A DNA stretch of 64,000 nt, taken from assembly GCA_029959085.1 (NCBI GenBank), contig JARWIR010000027.1, forward strand, positions 2,480,001 to 2,544,000. The letters run 5' to 3'. Positions within the stretch are counted from its first letter, which is position 1. Each line of letters opens with the position of its first letter. The notes beneath the pieces were generated by a model, which saw nothing but the letters and a program-made list of their open reading frames with translations, did not search any database and was not told the origin of the DNA. Positions 12,100 through 23,112 of this stretch are shown here, in pieces. Made by a program: the position numbers and the translations under genes. Source of the DNA: Nemophila menziesii. Taxonomy: Eukaryota > Streptophyta > Magnoliopsida > Boraginales > Hydrophyllaceae.

Positions 12100-12107
12100 T
12101 ATAAATA
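12100..12107 (+). promoter_or_regulatory. TATA box upstream of element B third ORF
   Basis: TATAAATA in the context CACTATAAATACACC, 272 bp before the ATG at 12372 and about 110 bp after the array. The context resembles the TATA boxes of the LTR promoters (e.g. 33257 and 14919). Promoter function is inferred. Confidence 0.55.
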
Positions 12108-12371
12108 CACCTTGAAGCTTGTACAAAACTTCACAATTAACACAACAACATCAATAATCTTCTCCTCCATCCTCCATAAACACAAGTTCTTCATCAAATT
12201 CATCACACTACACCATAAAACGCCATCAAGAACATCAAGCTTTCAATATTTCTTCCAAGATTCATCAAGAAACCTTCTTCCTTCATCAAATACAAGCAAC
12301 AAACTCAAGCTACAATCTTTCTTAACTTTTAATTCATCCTTGGTATAACTTGAGTTGTGGGTCAATCAAAC

Positions 12372-12812
12372 ATGACAAACAGAACTGATGTTATGGATTA
12401 CAAGAGGAAGTGTTTCATCCTAGGGAAGAACAAAAGATTTCCTGGAGCCACCATTGAAAAGCCTATCAATCTTGAAGAGGCTATTGAAAAATCAAAGATA
12501 GAGGCACCAGCACAACCACTACCAAGGAAATTAACAGCTAGGATGTCTGTACCATCAAAGCCTAAAGGAAAGACAAAGATTCATGATCAAGGTTCTTCTT
12601 CTTTCTCCTCTAAGGATAATTCTTGTATTCCCCCATGGGCTATTAAATTGCAACATGAAGTCGAACGTTTAAGAGAAGAAAACAGAGAAATTTGCACGGA
12701 AATTACACAGATTAATTCACACTTGGAAGAGGTAACTATGAACATGGATATTGACAATTATTCGTCTTCTTCGGAGGAGGAGAATGAGGTCATAATGGAT
12801 CTTTATGGCTAG
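12372..12812 (+). CDS. Element B third ORF, short form, intact (146 aa)
   Basis: I chose the MTNR methionine because all long and short relatives begin there; the frame extends upstream to an ATG at 12357. The N-terminal third is basic and resembles the start of the 443-residue protein at 23113-24444. The middle is Ser/Lys-rich and the C-terminal part is a probable coiled coil (LQHEVERLREENRE...) with an acidic tail ending MDLYG. The central domain of the long form is absent. No signal peptide, membrane span or enzymatic motif is seen, and the function is unknown. It is preceded by a PPT-like GAGTTGTGGGT and followed by the conserved hairpin at 12914. Confidence 0.7.
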   Translation: MTNRTDVMDYKRKCFILGKNKRFPGATIEKPINLEEAIEKSKIEAPAQPLPRKLTARMSVPSKPKGKTKIHDQGSSSFSSKDNSCIPPWAIKLQHEVERLREENREICTEITQINSHLEEVTMNMDIDNYSSSSEEENEVIMDLYG

Positions 12813-14346
12813 CCGGGTACACCGCTCTAATTCTCTTTCTTAATAGCTTGTATGCATTAGGTAGTTTAGTTTAGTTTTAATTTTAAATTTTATTGCTTTA
12901 TTGAGTCGTTTTCGAGTCGTGGGGACACGACTCACTTTTGAGTTGTGGGTGGGGATTCGTTGTCCTCATCTTCTTTTCGTTTTTGCATAAAATTTTAGGT
13001 TGAATTAGGCATAGAATATGTTGAATGTACCTATTGAGCATGATTTTAATTAGGTCAATTATAGTAAGTAGTATGTTTTTGAAAGATGTCATAAATATGT
13101 TCAGCATGCATGTATGAAAACAGGAAATAAAAGATAGAAAAGTTAATAAGCAATGCTAAGAAGTTACGTTGAAACTTAGGGAGAGTTATCTGGTGTGTAG
13201 AACGTGAGGTTTGAAATTAGTTGAAAACCCACTTGTCTATGAACTAGTAGTGAAAAAGTAACAAATCTAGTAGTTAGAAAAGTGAATAAGGCAGTTCTTT
13301 CATATTGAAGCCACTTGAAGCTTTTTATACCTTCTCACCCTTTTTATTTGGTTATTGTTATTATTTATCCGTCTTAGTCCCTTTGAGCCTTTCTAAATAT
13401 TTTTATTGGAACACATTATAATCCATACCCTAAGTTTGTAGGACTTATCTATATGACCCGCACTCAAATCGCAAACCTGAGACAAGTCGTTTCTAGAGCT
13501 TGAGTTTGGGGTGGTGGGTTTCATCAGTAGGGAACATTGGGTTTGAGAAATTATAAGTGTGATTTTATTGATGATGAAAAAGTTAATATTGTAACCCTTT
13601 GTCGGGGTAATAGTGAATGAAAAAGAAGCTACGAGCTAAATTTATGAATAGGTATAATTATGAGAAAAATAGCGTGATATCTCGAACATCAAAAAGAGAG
13701 TCATAGCTATACAAAAAAAATTGATATGAAAAGAATATATATTCGGACCAGAAAAGTGGAAATTGTATATCATCATGAAAAAGGATTTAATTGGGATTAA
13801 CTGGGGATTCACATCAAAAGCATCAAAAATTGGGTTGAGTGAGAACATCTTCGAGTGAAAACTCAAGCTCTAGGGCGATTCGTTGATGGCTAGTGATGAG
13901 AGAGCCAAAACCTCACTTTTCATTTATCCAAATATACCACACCGTCCCTAAGCCAAGCTATAACCAAAGACCTTAGGATTTCTATCTACTTGGTGGAGAA
14001 ACAATTGAGCTATTAGTAGTAGGTAAGTGGGCCACTGGATGCTATATTAGAACCTATGAACAACCTATAGCCACTAGCATGAACTAAGTTATCAACCTCT
14101 CCTTCTGGCATTGCGAAATTAATCTTGACTTGAAATCATGTATTATTGATTATGTGTATATTGATCATACTTGTGCATTATTTCTTGAGCATTACTACAT
14201 GATATTTTTTTAGATATTTATGCTCTAAGATCATTCATTGTGTTCTGTTCTTATTCCCCTCCTACTTCTTCCTCTTGTTTATTTGACTACCCTACTATTC
14301 TTTAATTTTATTGTATCGGGACGATACAACTTTGAGTTGGGGGTCT
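12813..14346 (+). other. Element B 3' non-coding region with hairpins and PPT
   Basis: About 1.5 kb without a convincing ORF. A perfect hairpin lies at 12914-12933 (GAGTCGTG, loop GGGA, CACGACTC), followed by a PPT-like G-rich motif. A GTAACCCTTTGTCGGGG block is near 13590. A perfect hairpin at 14311-14329 (TTGTATCG, loop GGA, CGATACAA) is followed by the polypurine tract GAGTTGGGGGTCT at 14334-14346, which abuts the 3' LTR. Confidence 0.75.
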
Positions 14347-15899
14347 TGATGTCTCCCTATTTTCCATGAATTAATCCTACTTGGAGACATCATTTTAGTT
14401 GTATTTATTAGTTTATAGGTCGATTTTATCATGATTTAGTGCACTTTCCTATTTTATGTCTTGAATTGATTATTTATTATTTTTAGAGCATATGGGGTTT
14501 AATTATTTATTTCGTGTGAAGCTTTAGAGATATATTGTAATTAATTATAGTCCAAGTTGGTTCCAAAAGCTAAAGTAAAGAGGATAAACATGTAAATTGA
14601 AGATAAGGAAACAAAAGCTAAGATTATGGAAAAGGAAAAGCTGCCATAAATCTGAATTTCACCACCCACGATCACAAATCAGATCTTATCTCAAAATCGG
14701 TGAGTAATTTGGAAGAACGGTCAAGAGAAAAGTCATAGATATTTCCGAGGCGATGAATTTCGACTACTCATACGCGTCAAACGGATAAGAATTGAAGTTG
14801 TTAGGACCAAAACAAAAACGGTGCTGATTCCATGTTTTTGGGCTACGAATTTGAGTTGGGCTAGGAGTCCAATACTTACCTTTTACTTTAAGAAAACGAA
14901 TTAGGTCTTCCTATACACTATAAATACAACCTCTTAACATTATATAATCATCCTTGGCAAAACCTTAAGCCAAGAGGAAGCTGCAACACAAGTGAAGAAG
15001 TCTGGAAGGAGCTGAACACCATATCATGTCTTCTTCTACCTTTAAATTTGTAATTTCTTTCTTTCTTTTATCTAGTATGAACTACTTAACTTTTAGCTTG
15101 AGATTTAGCATTTATGTATGAACCCTAGTTTTTCTATTTGATTTGGGATACTACGGTATTTAATTGGAATTTATGTTTTATGTTCTGTTTATGTGTTTTG
15201 ATTTATTGTCTATTTTCCTTGTAGTGCGCAACGTATAGGATTACCTTAATAGTAGTTAGATGATCATCTTAGCTGGGTGTTTAACTATTGAAACACTACA
15301 TAACGTCTAGAACAAGGTTTAGACTTGACAAATCAACCTAACTAGATAAGCATTAGGGTATGTTTTCACTACTATCATCATGGTTGGAATTGAATTGCTT
15401 AGGGCCTTGGTGGCGCTTGATTACCCTAGGTTTAGGCTGCCTCATGATGTGTCTGTAGCCCCCTTAGTCGCTCTCAAGGTCTAAGATATGTGAATTTAGA
15501 ATCCTGATTATTTCATAATACATAATTCACCCTTAGACGATATAATAACCAAAATTAGTGGGTGTTACTTGCTAATATCTCGAGCTAAACTCTCATACTA
15601 CTTGCTTCTCTCTTTTATTTAATTTTCTGTCTTTTACTTTCTTAGTTTAATTTTCGAGTTTTTAAACCAAACCAAAATCTCTTTTCTTTTATTTTCTTGT
15701 GTATTATTTGTTTTAGCTTTTTAATATCTACACTTGAATATTTGCATAAGTTCTTCTTAACCTTCGTAGTCTCTGAGGAACGAATTCTACTTATTCATTA
15801 AAACCTGCATACGTCCTGTATACTTTCAGAACCATGCTAGTCTAGGGTGTTTATTTGCATTTATTTATCTATTATTTTATAACACCTTAGGCGACACCA
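14347..15899 (+). repeat. Element B 3' LTR (1553 bp)
   Basis: Begins TGATGTCTCC and ends GCGACACCA. The first 50 bp hold an inverted repeat (TGATGTCTCC...GGAGACATCA). A TATA box (TATAAATA) is at 14919-14926. Confidence 0.88.
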
Positions 15900-16138
15900 G
15901 TGATCCTGGAAGGCTTGACTACCCGAATAATTATATAGGTTAATTCTTGTAGCACCAAGATTTTGCGTAAAACAACCTCACCCGAGTACTCTATTAATAG
16001 TTAGTCAGTCTTCTAAGCTAGCCTAGTGGAGTTAGAGGGAATTTAGAATCCTTATTAGCATAACGACCTAATTCACCCTTATAACTAGAATCATCAACTC
16101 AGTAGGTAGGGGACTACCAACACACTCAAGCTATACTC
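15900..16138 (+). repeat. Fragment C: LTR segment, left part
   Basis: Resembles the second half of the A/B family LTR (blocks AATTCACCCTTA and CTCAAGCTATACTC). It continues at 54551 after removal of element D and its duplicated TACTC. Its own left end is not resolved here because it abuts element B. Confidence 0.65.
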
Positions 16139-16481
16139 TGATGTCTCCCTATTTGTTCTAAATATTAGCCCTTTGGAGACATCATTTTAGGTGAATAATT
16201 GACTTATTAGATATACTTTTATGCTTAATGCGTCATATTGCACTTTCTCCCCTTGGAATTAGACTATTTGCATTTTTAGAGCTTTTGTGCGTTAATTTGG
16301 TTATTTTTAGTGCAAAGTTAGTAGGTTCTTAAAAACCACTACAAGGAGGAGAAGTGAGAATTAGAGTCTTATATTATTTTTAGTGTGTTAGGAAGTATTT
16401 TATTCGAGTTTCCAATTTTAGAGTGCACTTTCTAATTTCTAGTCTTGATTTAATGATTTATAAATTTTTGAAGATATACGG
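16139..16481 (+). repeat. Element D 5' LTR, first part
   Basis: Starts TGATGTCTCC with the partner arm GGAGACATCA about 35 bp later. It matches the start of the 3' LTR at 52751. It stops at TACGG (16477-16481), the target site duplicated by element E. Confidence 0.9.
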
Positions 16482-18042
16482 TGGTGGTCCTTTGTGTGTT
16501 CTAAAAATAATGCGATAAATAATCGAACCACAACCGCAAGTGTACGGTTGTCCCAAGTAGTAATTCTGATAAATCAGATTCGTTCCAAGGACGGAATGGT
16601 TGATCACAATGTTTAGCAAGTAGTGATTGATGCACTTATGAAAATAAAAGACAAATATATGTTTGTTTGGTTTTTGTTATTAAAACTAATGGATGGAAAA
16701 CAAAGATTAAAATGCAAGTAAAAGCTAAAACGCACGTAAATTGATGTAAAACGCAATATGAGAAGTAGTACTTGAGAACGCAAGGATCCTCCCTATCCTA
16801 TTTCTTAACTTATGTTGTTTAAGGGCTAAATTAGTCAATTACAATGGTCGGGATTCTAATATCCTTATACCCCCGTCAGGGTGGACTATAAGGTGATCCT
16901 AAAGTGTCACTAGTCCCGTCAGGGTAAATATGATCCACCGTTGGATGATTAAGTGTTATTACCTCATTGGCCCTAGGATTAGCTAAGCTCGTCAGAATCA
17001 TTAACTTCTATCCTAGATTGAATAAATAGTTCCGTATTTAAACCCTCCGTCAGGATGATCCAATTGCCACTAATTGGAATAGCCTAAATACTATTACCTG
17101 TTCCTAGTTCATGACGCTAAAAACAGTAAATATTCATGATTTATCGAAAAGAGTAAAAGCCCTAATTTAGTTTAATTCATTAAAACCCAAATTCAACATT
17201 CGTTAATTAATAGGAATTGGGATTCACCCATTGTTTGTTCTCAAGCACTAATGAAAACTTAGCTCATATTAAAATGAAATACGAAATTAAAATTAAAGGA
17301 ATTCATATTGTTTACAGAATTAAAAAGATAAAAGAACCTAATTTCCGGAATCGGAATGACTACGAACGGAGATATAGACCCTCTCCAGCTCTTGTAGCTT
17401 CTTCTCCTTCCTTCAGTTGCTTCTCTCTGGTGTTTTTAATCTTGCAGAATGTGAATTGTGTGTAAAATAGAGGTCAAGGGCTGATTTTATAGGTGGAAAT
17501 TCGGACTTGGACCTAGGCTTTTAATTAAATGAAATATAAAAGGCCCAAGTCCACTAACTTAGCCCAAAATCCCGTAACTGCTGATATACCTTCACTAAAA
17601 CAGCTTTTCCCGATGCGTTACAACTCCGATTGACCTCATTCCAGTTGCTAAAGTTCCGTAATTCGATAAGGAATGATTTCTCTTCAAAGGTCAACAGCTA
17701 GATCATCGCTTAAGCGCCTCGAAATCAGCAATCTATGGCCTGGAAAATGGATTTTCAGCTCTAAAAATAATATCTTCGGGATTTCTTTCAAGTCTTGACT
17801 CTATCTTTTGATCTTTGACTTCCTCCTTAGACTCCTCTTCTAGCTAACATCTAAAACCTGTAAAATACTCACTAAAAATACCAATATTACGCGCAAAAGC
17901 TTAATAAATCAAAAATGCTAGAATTAAAAGAGGAAAATCATATTATTGCATATTTAGTCCAAAAGTCTATCGAAATGATTAAATAAACACCAAAAATGAT
18001 GTCTCCTAAGGGTCGAAAATAAGAACATTTAAGGAGACATCA
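16482..18042 (-). repeat. Element E 3' LTR (1561 bp)
   Basis: Ends TGATGTC...CCACCA on the minus strand and is near-identical to the 5' LTR at 31280-32840. It contains four CCTGACGG-like repeats in the half after the TATA box. The 82-codon ORF at 17217-17465 is just LTR sequence, repeated identically in the other LTR. Confidence 0.93.
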
Positions 18043-18078
18043 AGACCCCCAACTCAAACCTTTGTCGTCCCGACAAAG
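18043..18078 (-). other. Element E polypurine tract and preceding hairpin
   Basis: On the minus strand, a perfect hairpin (CTTTGTCG, loop GGA, CGACAAAG, at 18060-18078) is followed within 5 bp by the PPT GAGTTGGGGGTCT (18043-18055) and then the 3' LTR. The PPT would prime plus-strand DNA synthesis. A role for the hairpin is inferred from its conservation. Confidence 0.75.
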
Positions 18079-19296
18079 CAAAACAAAACAAAACAAGGGG
18101 TGGAAGTAAACGCAAGAACAACTAGAAGCTTAGCAAATAAACCTAAAGCAATTCTAAAGATAAATCTCATATAGCAAAACTTTAAGAACTAACATATACA
18201 TACACTAATCATGCAAAATCAAACATAAATAATCTCAATCATAAAATTAAAGTTGCAATGCTTGAAGGTTACACTTGTACTCATATCTGTATGATGGCTA
18301 TAGGATGGTCACTAATCATAAATCGCTTTGAATGTTCCACCAAAATATTTCCTATCAACAGAAGTATAAATTCACTATGTATTTAAGAATCAAGAGGTCT
18401 TTATGGTTTTAATATTGGCTTAAGGACGGTATGGATATATATTTGGTAAATTTGAAGTGAGCTTTTGGCTCTCTCCTCACTTACCATCCACATGTCCTCG
18501 AGCTTGACACTACTAAAAAAAATTAGTATTCGCGGTAGTTTTTAGGGTCAAAGGCGGCTATATATAACTGCCGTGTATTAATAGGCGGAGGTTAGCTAAT
18601 TGCCGCGAAGAGTGCCGTCTATAAAGCTCACGCCTATGTAAAGACGGCACAAAGAAGATTGCCGCCTATTCAATCATGTATTGGCGGTAGTTGTATCAAG
18701 ACTGCCGCCTATGTATATTTGTCTTTGACAGCTTTTTTAGGACACTAACGCCTATTATCTACTATCCATTGATGGCAATTCTAAACTGCCACATATTATA
18801 TATCATAGTTGTACATTTATTTGATATAAATAGAAATTTTAAATTGCTTTATATAAAAATAACAACATATTAATTTACATATATGTATTGTTAATTATAA
18901 ATAAAAATATATATTTTAATAAAAGCTACTTAATATAAACAAGAAATCAATTAAAAATATAATTCATTCAGACAAAAAGATATACAAATCCTAATATTTC
19001 ATGTCATTTATCATCCAACCAGCTAAACGTCAGAAATAAAAAATAAAAATTCTATGACTTCCTAATACTTTCATAAGAATAATTCCATTCCTTGGTGGTG
19101 TAGATTCCATTCATTTTCCTCTTAATTATGCGACCGTTATGCTCAACGCTAAGAGAAATAATTTCACAAGTTCCCATGTAAAGCAAATTTCTGAAAAATC
19201 ACAGAAGTGAGGCTAAAATTAGAGTTCTGATTATATTTACACCCAAACAGAAAAATTAAAGAATACTATTATTCACTAATAGATAGATACAACTCT

Positions 19297-19372
19297 TTGA
19301 TCTTGTGCACTGCAAGAGATTCCAGTCGATGTGCATGGAGATTCATCAAAATCTTTCCAGTCACTTAGAGGC
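19297..19372 (-). pseudogene. Captured LRR-receptor N-terminus-like fragment in T
   Basis: A minus-strand reading gives a segment beginning PLSDWKDFDESPC, continuing into TGISC and a short RVVSI-like end. This is the pattern of the capping region before the first leucine-rich repeat in plant LRR receptor kinases. A stop lies immediately upstream and further stops downstream. A second open stretch (about 19060-19190, minus) follows an AG acceptor-like site but is not recognised. I infer captured exons. Confidence 0.4.
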
Positions 19373-21269
19373 TATAGCATTCATGGTGGCATATAAATTT
19401 CTGTATATCTGCTACAATATCAATACCTAACATTATAATAAAATTAAATATTGTCAAACAAAGATGAAGGGTTGCACCAAAAATCTATATAGAGGACGGG
19501 TTTTATAAAATAACTATCCAGATAAATCTTGAGCAAAATTGCCTGAATACTCGAGCCTTCAGGATTAATACTTAAAACTTATATCATATACTTTCAGTAG
19601 TGTCCCACAGTTACTGGCAATACCTTATATCAAATATGGTGAAAGAATTGAAAAAAAATGGTAAAAACTTACAATACTGTGATGTATTTACAATGTTTGC
19701 AGAAAGTGAAAAAGTATTAAGACAAACAATTCAACTTCTAAGGAAAATTAACATAAAAAAATTACATTATAGTCCCTATCAGCACATTTTTTTCCAATGG
19801 TGATGAAATGTAATTTTATTTGTCACCATATTGGACCCAATGAATCGTTCAAAAGCAAAAAATAAAATCAAACGGAGTGAACTCAATCAACTCAATCGCA
19901 AATAGATATTACACAGAGAATGAAGTACAAATAAAAAAAGGTAAATTAAGAAGTCACATATTTGGTACTTAGCACAAATCATCATGGACAGAGATATAGA
20001 GCGAAGAGCTAAGAAATACCAGTTGGGGAAATACTGAATTGCACAAAATTTTTATGTTCTGGTTGTTTCCTACACTATGAAGATCATCTGAGACACTGTG
20101 AGAGCGTATTATATTTCTTAGCCTTCGCGTGATCTGTTAAATTCTTAAACATGGTTTCACACAGTAAAATTTTCAGCTAAATGTGCATATATTAAAAGTA
20201 TGTAAATGGAATTGAGAAAAAATAATTATATACGATGATAAATATGACTTACTGTTTCTCCATTTTCTGTCCAAATACAATGATGATAAAATAAAAAGAA
20301 ACAAGAAAAATTTATAGCTTAATTATAGAAATAGGGGTTTTATGCTGAGACATTTAAAGAACCCACCTCAAAGTACAAAAATCAAACACCTAAGCTTCAA
20401 TTTTTTTTGTTCAAATCCTAAGCTTCAATAACCAATAGTTTATACACGGGAATTTAAAGATTTGAGAAAAAATATATTACAATATCACATCACAAACCTT
20501 TTCGATAGATGAAATAGGTATAACCCCAATCAAATTTTAGCCGCACGTTTTCGATTGAGTATGTCTAGTGATGATACAAGCTTTAGTCTGTATGCCCTTT
20601 CTATCCATATCATCAACCCCAATCACATTTTTGCAAGCGGAGAAAACTATGAAATGAGTATAATTTGATAAATCGATTCATATAATTTAACATACCTTAT
20701 CTGAGGAGTCTGCCTTTACAAAAGACAGGTAGTTTCAAGGAGAGCAGAAATGCATCATATAAATTAACATACAGGAACGTGACATTACTATAGAGAGTAG
20801 TTTTAAGGCGAAGGGGAAGGGTTTTTTGATTTAGGGAAAATAGGCCAACGATCTGAGTTTTTGTTTTTGTATCTTTTTTTTTTTTGTTGAGGAGGGTTTG
20901 GGGTAATAGAGTACGGGAATAAAAATTTATGCGGGAAAAAAAATTAAAGTGGGAAATATGAACCTTATGTAAAATTTGATTTCTATTTCAAAAACTTGTT
21001 ATAGATATATCTTTTATTATAATATTGACCTTTATTCGTGTAATTATTCTATTGGAAAATATTATTTTTATATTAATAATTTTGTATGGTTAAAGTTATC
21101 TTTTTCACACATTTATCTAGTATTATATCAAATTTGGTTAACATATGGGTCTTAGAGACAAGTTTCATGCTATATATGAAACTTGTCGATAGATTTTTCT
21201 TTAAACAGGTCACTATCCAATCTTATGGATGGGAAAGAATGAAATGGGGTTTAATCACGTCGGCAAGGA

Positions 21270-21698
21270 GCACGTTAGTAAAATGGGTTAAGCCGACAGT
21301 TGTGGTCAAACTAAACATCGATGGATGTTTTGGGACCAAGCCAAAGAAATCTGGAGTCGGGGGTCTCTTTTAGGATGAAAATGGTACATATATGGGCGGT
21401 TTTGAGGGCTCTTGCAAGGTAAAATTGGACTTTCAGGTGAAACTTTTTGCATTACATGTTGGACAACACATGGTAATGAATCGTAAATAATGAGACAATA
21501 TCCATTGAACCAGACTTTCTGGAGTCACACGCGTTAGTTATGGGCAGTGGGAACAATGGGGATCAGTTAGATGAGATACTCAAAGCGTGCAGAGATATAC
21601 TAGCCAACCATATATGCGACTTTTGAGCTTACACATGTGTATCGAGAACGAATTTTTATGCGGATTGGTTGGCAAAAATGGGAGCGATAATTAAGTAA
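21270..21698 (+). pseudogene. RNase H-like (RVT_3 type) fragment in T
   Basis: The start (VVVKLNIDGCFG...) matches the first strand of plant LINE-type or stand-alone RNase H domains, with the first catalytic Asp in NIDG. After a stop at 21371-21373 and frame changes, the segment LESHALVM and the C-terminal block HVYRERNFYADWLAKMG are readable; the latter is the typical last motif with its Asp. Several stops make it non-functional. It may come from a LINE or a captured host gene. Confidence 0.6.
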
Positions 21699-22090
21699 GG
21701 AAGTCATGCGGATCCACTAGATGGATTATGGAGACTACTAACGAGAGATAGGAGCGGATGGTCAACACCTACATCTATATTGTGCACTCCCCAGAGAGTT
21801 TAGTAAGTTTATTATTACTTGGTGGTCGTTATCGATCTCAGACATAAAGAAAAAAAACACAACGGTTGATGTTATATTTTATAAACCATATAAATTAGTT
21901 AAACCAATTTTTTTTTAATAATATATGATTAAAGACGGAGGTTTAATTAGACAAGCCGCCTATACTCCATCCGATCAACGGCAATTCATAAGACTGCCGC
22001 CTATATAAAGTACCCTCATCTAATAGACTATATTTACTTAAAACTGCCGCCAATTAAATGCCGCCAATATGTGAATTTTTAGTAGTGTGA

Positions 22091-22316
22091 GTTACGCTAA
22101 AAAATGTTCTCACTCACCCATTTGACGCGCTAAAGTTGCGTCTCCAATGTAAACCCAAATAAATCTAAGATGATTCCCAAAAATATTCCACTTTGCCGAT
22201 TTATTCAATTTTTTTCTTTCTTTTTATTTTCTTTTTCATTTCTTTTTTTTTTGTACAAGATACCCATGACCATCATTTTGATGTGAAAAGTCATGTCTCT
22301 TATATTTTTTTCTTTC

Positions 22317-22354
<38 letters not shown>

Positions 22355-23112
22355 AAAACTTTCGGCAAAGGGTTACAATAATATATCATCTTCATTTTTG
22401 TGCCTCAATACAAACACATATAATCCCTTCCCAATGTAATTTCCCAAATGTGGACCCTCCACCCCAAACTCAAGCTCGAGACAAGTCTCAGGGTTGTGAT
22501 TCAAGTGCGGGTCATTTGGTCATGCCTAATAATCTAAAGGATAATGGGCTTATATCGTGGCTACAAAAGAAAGGCTTAAGGCTCAAAATTGGGCTAAGAT
22601 GGATAAAATTATAATATTAGGGATAGCAAGCTAAAGGTTTCAAATGGCTAACAAAGAACTGCCCCTATCATTTTCCTAAGTACATAGCTTGTCTTTAGTT
22701 CATATCTAGGTGGGTTCTCTACTAATTAAGATTTCACGTTCTACACACCAAACATATTCCTTAAGTACAAGCTTACTTCATTTGCATTGTTCATTAATTT
22801 TTCCTATCAATTACCTATGTTCGCATGCAATTGTAAGTGCGTTCTATATCAATCCCTAAAGTTTACTATTTACTATCATAGATTCATCAAAAGTATGCTT
22901 AAAGGGACATTTAAAATCTTCTATAGTCAAACGCAACTCCGAAAATTATTTTTATTGAAAGCAAATAAAACATATAACACATAAAAATTGGGATGAGGCA
23001 ACGAACCCCACCCCAAACTCAAAAATGAGTCGTGTCCCCACGACTCGAAAAGACTCAACGCAATAAAAATAAACTAAACTAACTAAAACGCGAAAGGGAT
23101 AGAAAACGTATC
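22091..23112 (-). other. Element E 3' non-coding region
   Basis: No supported ORF. It has long T runs (about 22200-22350, A-rich on the element strand) between two complementary 8-mers, CTTTGCCG at 22191-22198 and CGGCAAAG at 22363-22370. PPT-like motifs lie near 22460-22475 and 23010-23020. A perfect hairpin at 23027-23046 (GAGTCGTG/CACGACTC) lies just downstream of the third ORF. Confidence 0.7.

Larger units (their letters stand above)
8431..15899 (+). mobile_element. Element B: Athila-like element, 5' half outside window
   Basis: The right portion of an element on the + strand: pol from just upstream of RT, palindrome array, TATA box, intact short third ORF, 3' non-coding region, PPT and 3' LTR. 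Element A's insertion separates it from its 5' LTR and gag, which should lie left of the window. The flank after its 3' LTR begins GTGAT, the expected TSD. B belongs to the same family as A. Confidence 0.86.
18508..22087. mobile_element. Element T: CACTA-type DNA transposon, non-autonomous
   Basis: Ends are CACTACTAAAAA and its inverse TTTTTAGTAGTG, flanked by a 3-bp duplication TGA (18505-18507 and 22088-22090). Subterminal repeats based on TGCCGCCTAT or its complement are dense in the first 200 and last 170 bp, as in CACTA elements. No transposase is visible. The interior carries gene-like fragments with stops: an RNase H-like segment and an LRR-N-terminus-like segment. The uninterrupted site can be compared with element F at about 45240-45290. 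Confidence 0.9.

Noticed and set aside
17217..17465. 82-codon ORF, repeated identically at 32015-32263
   Set aside because: It lies in the two near-identical LTRs of element E, on the opposite strand to the element; identity reflects LTR duplication and no domain is seen.
22321..22350. Long T run as a Pol III terminator or a poly(A) tail of a retroposed transcript
   Set aside because: It belongs to the variable A-rich part of element E's 3' region; no Pol III gene or target duplication is seen next to it.
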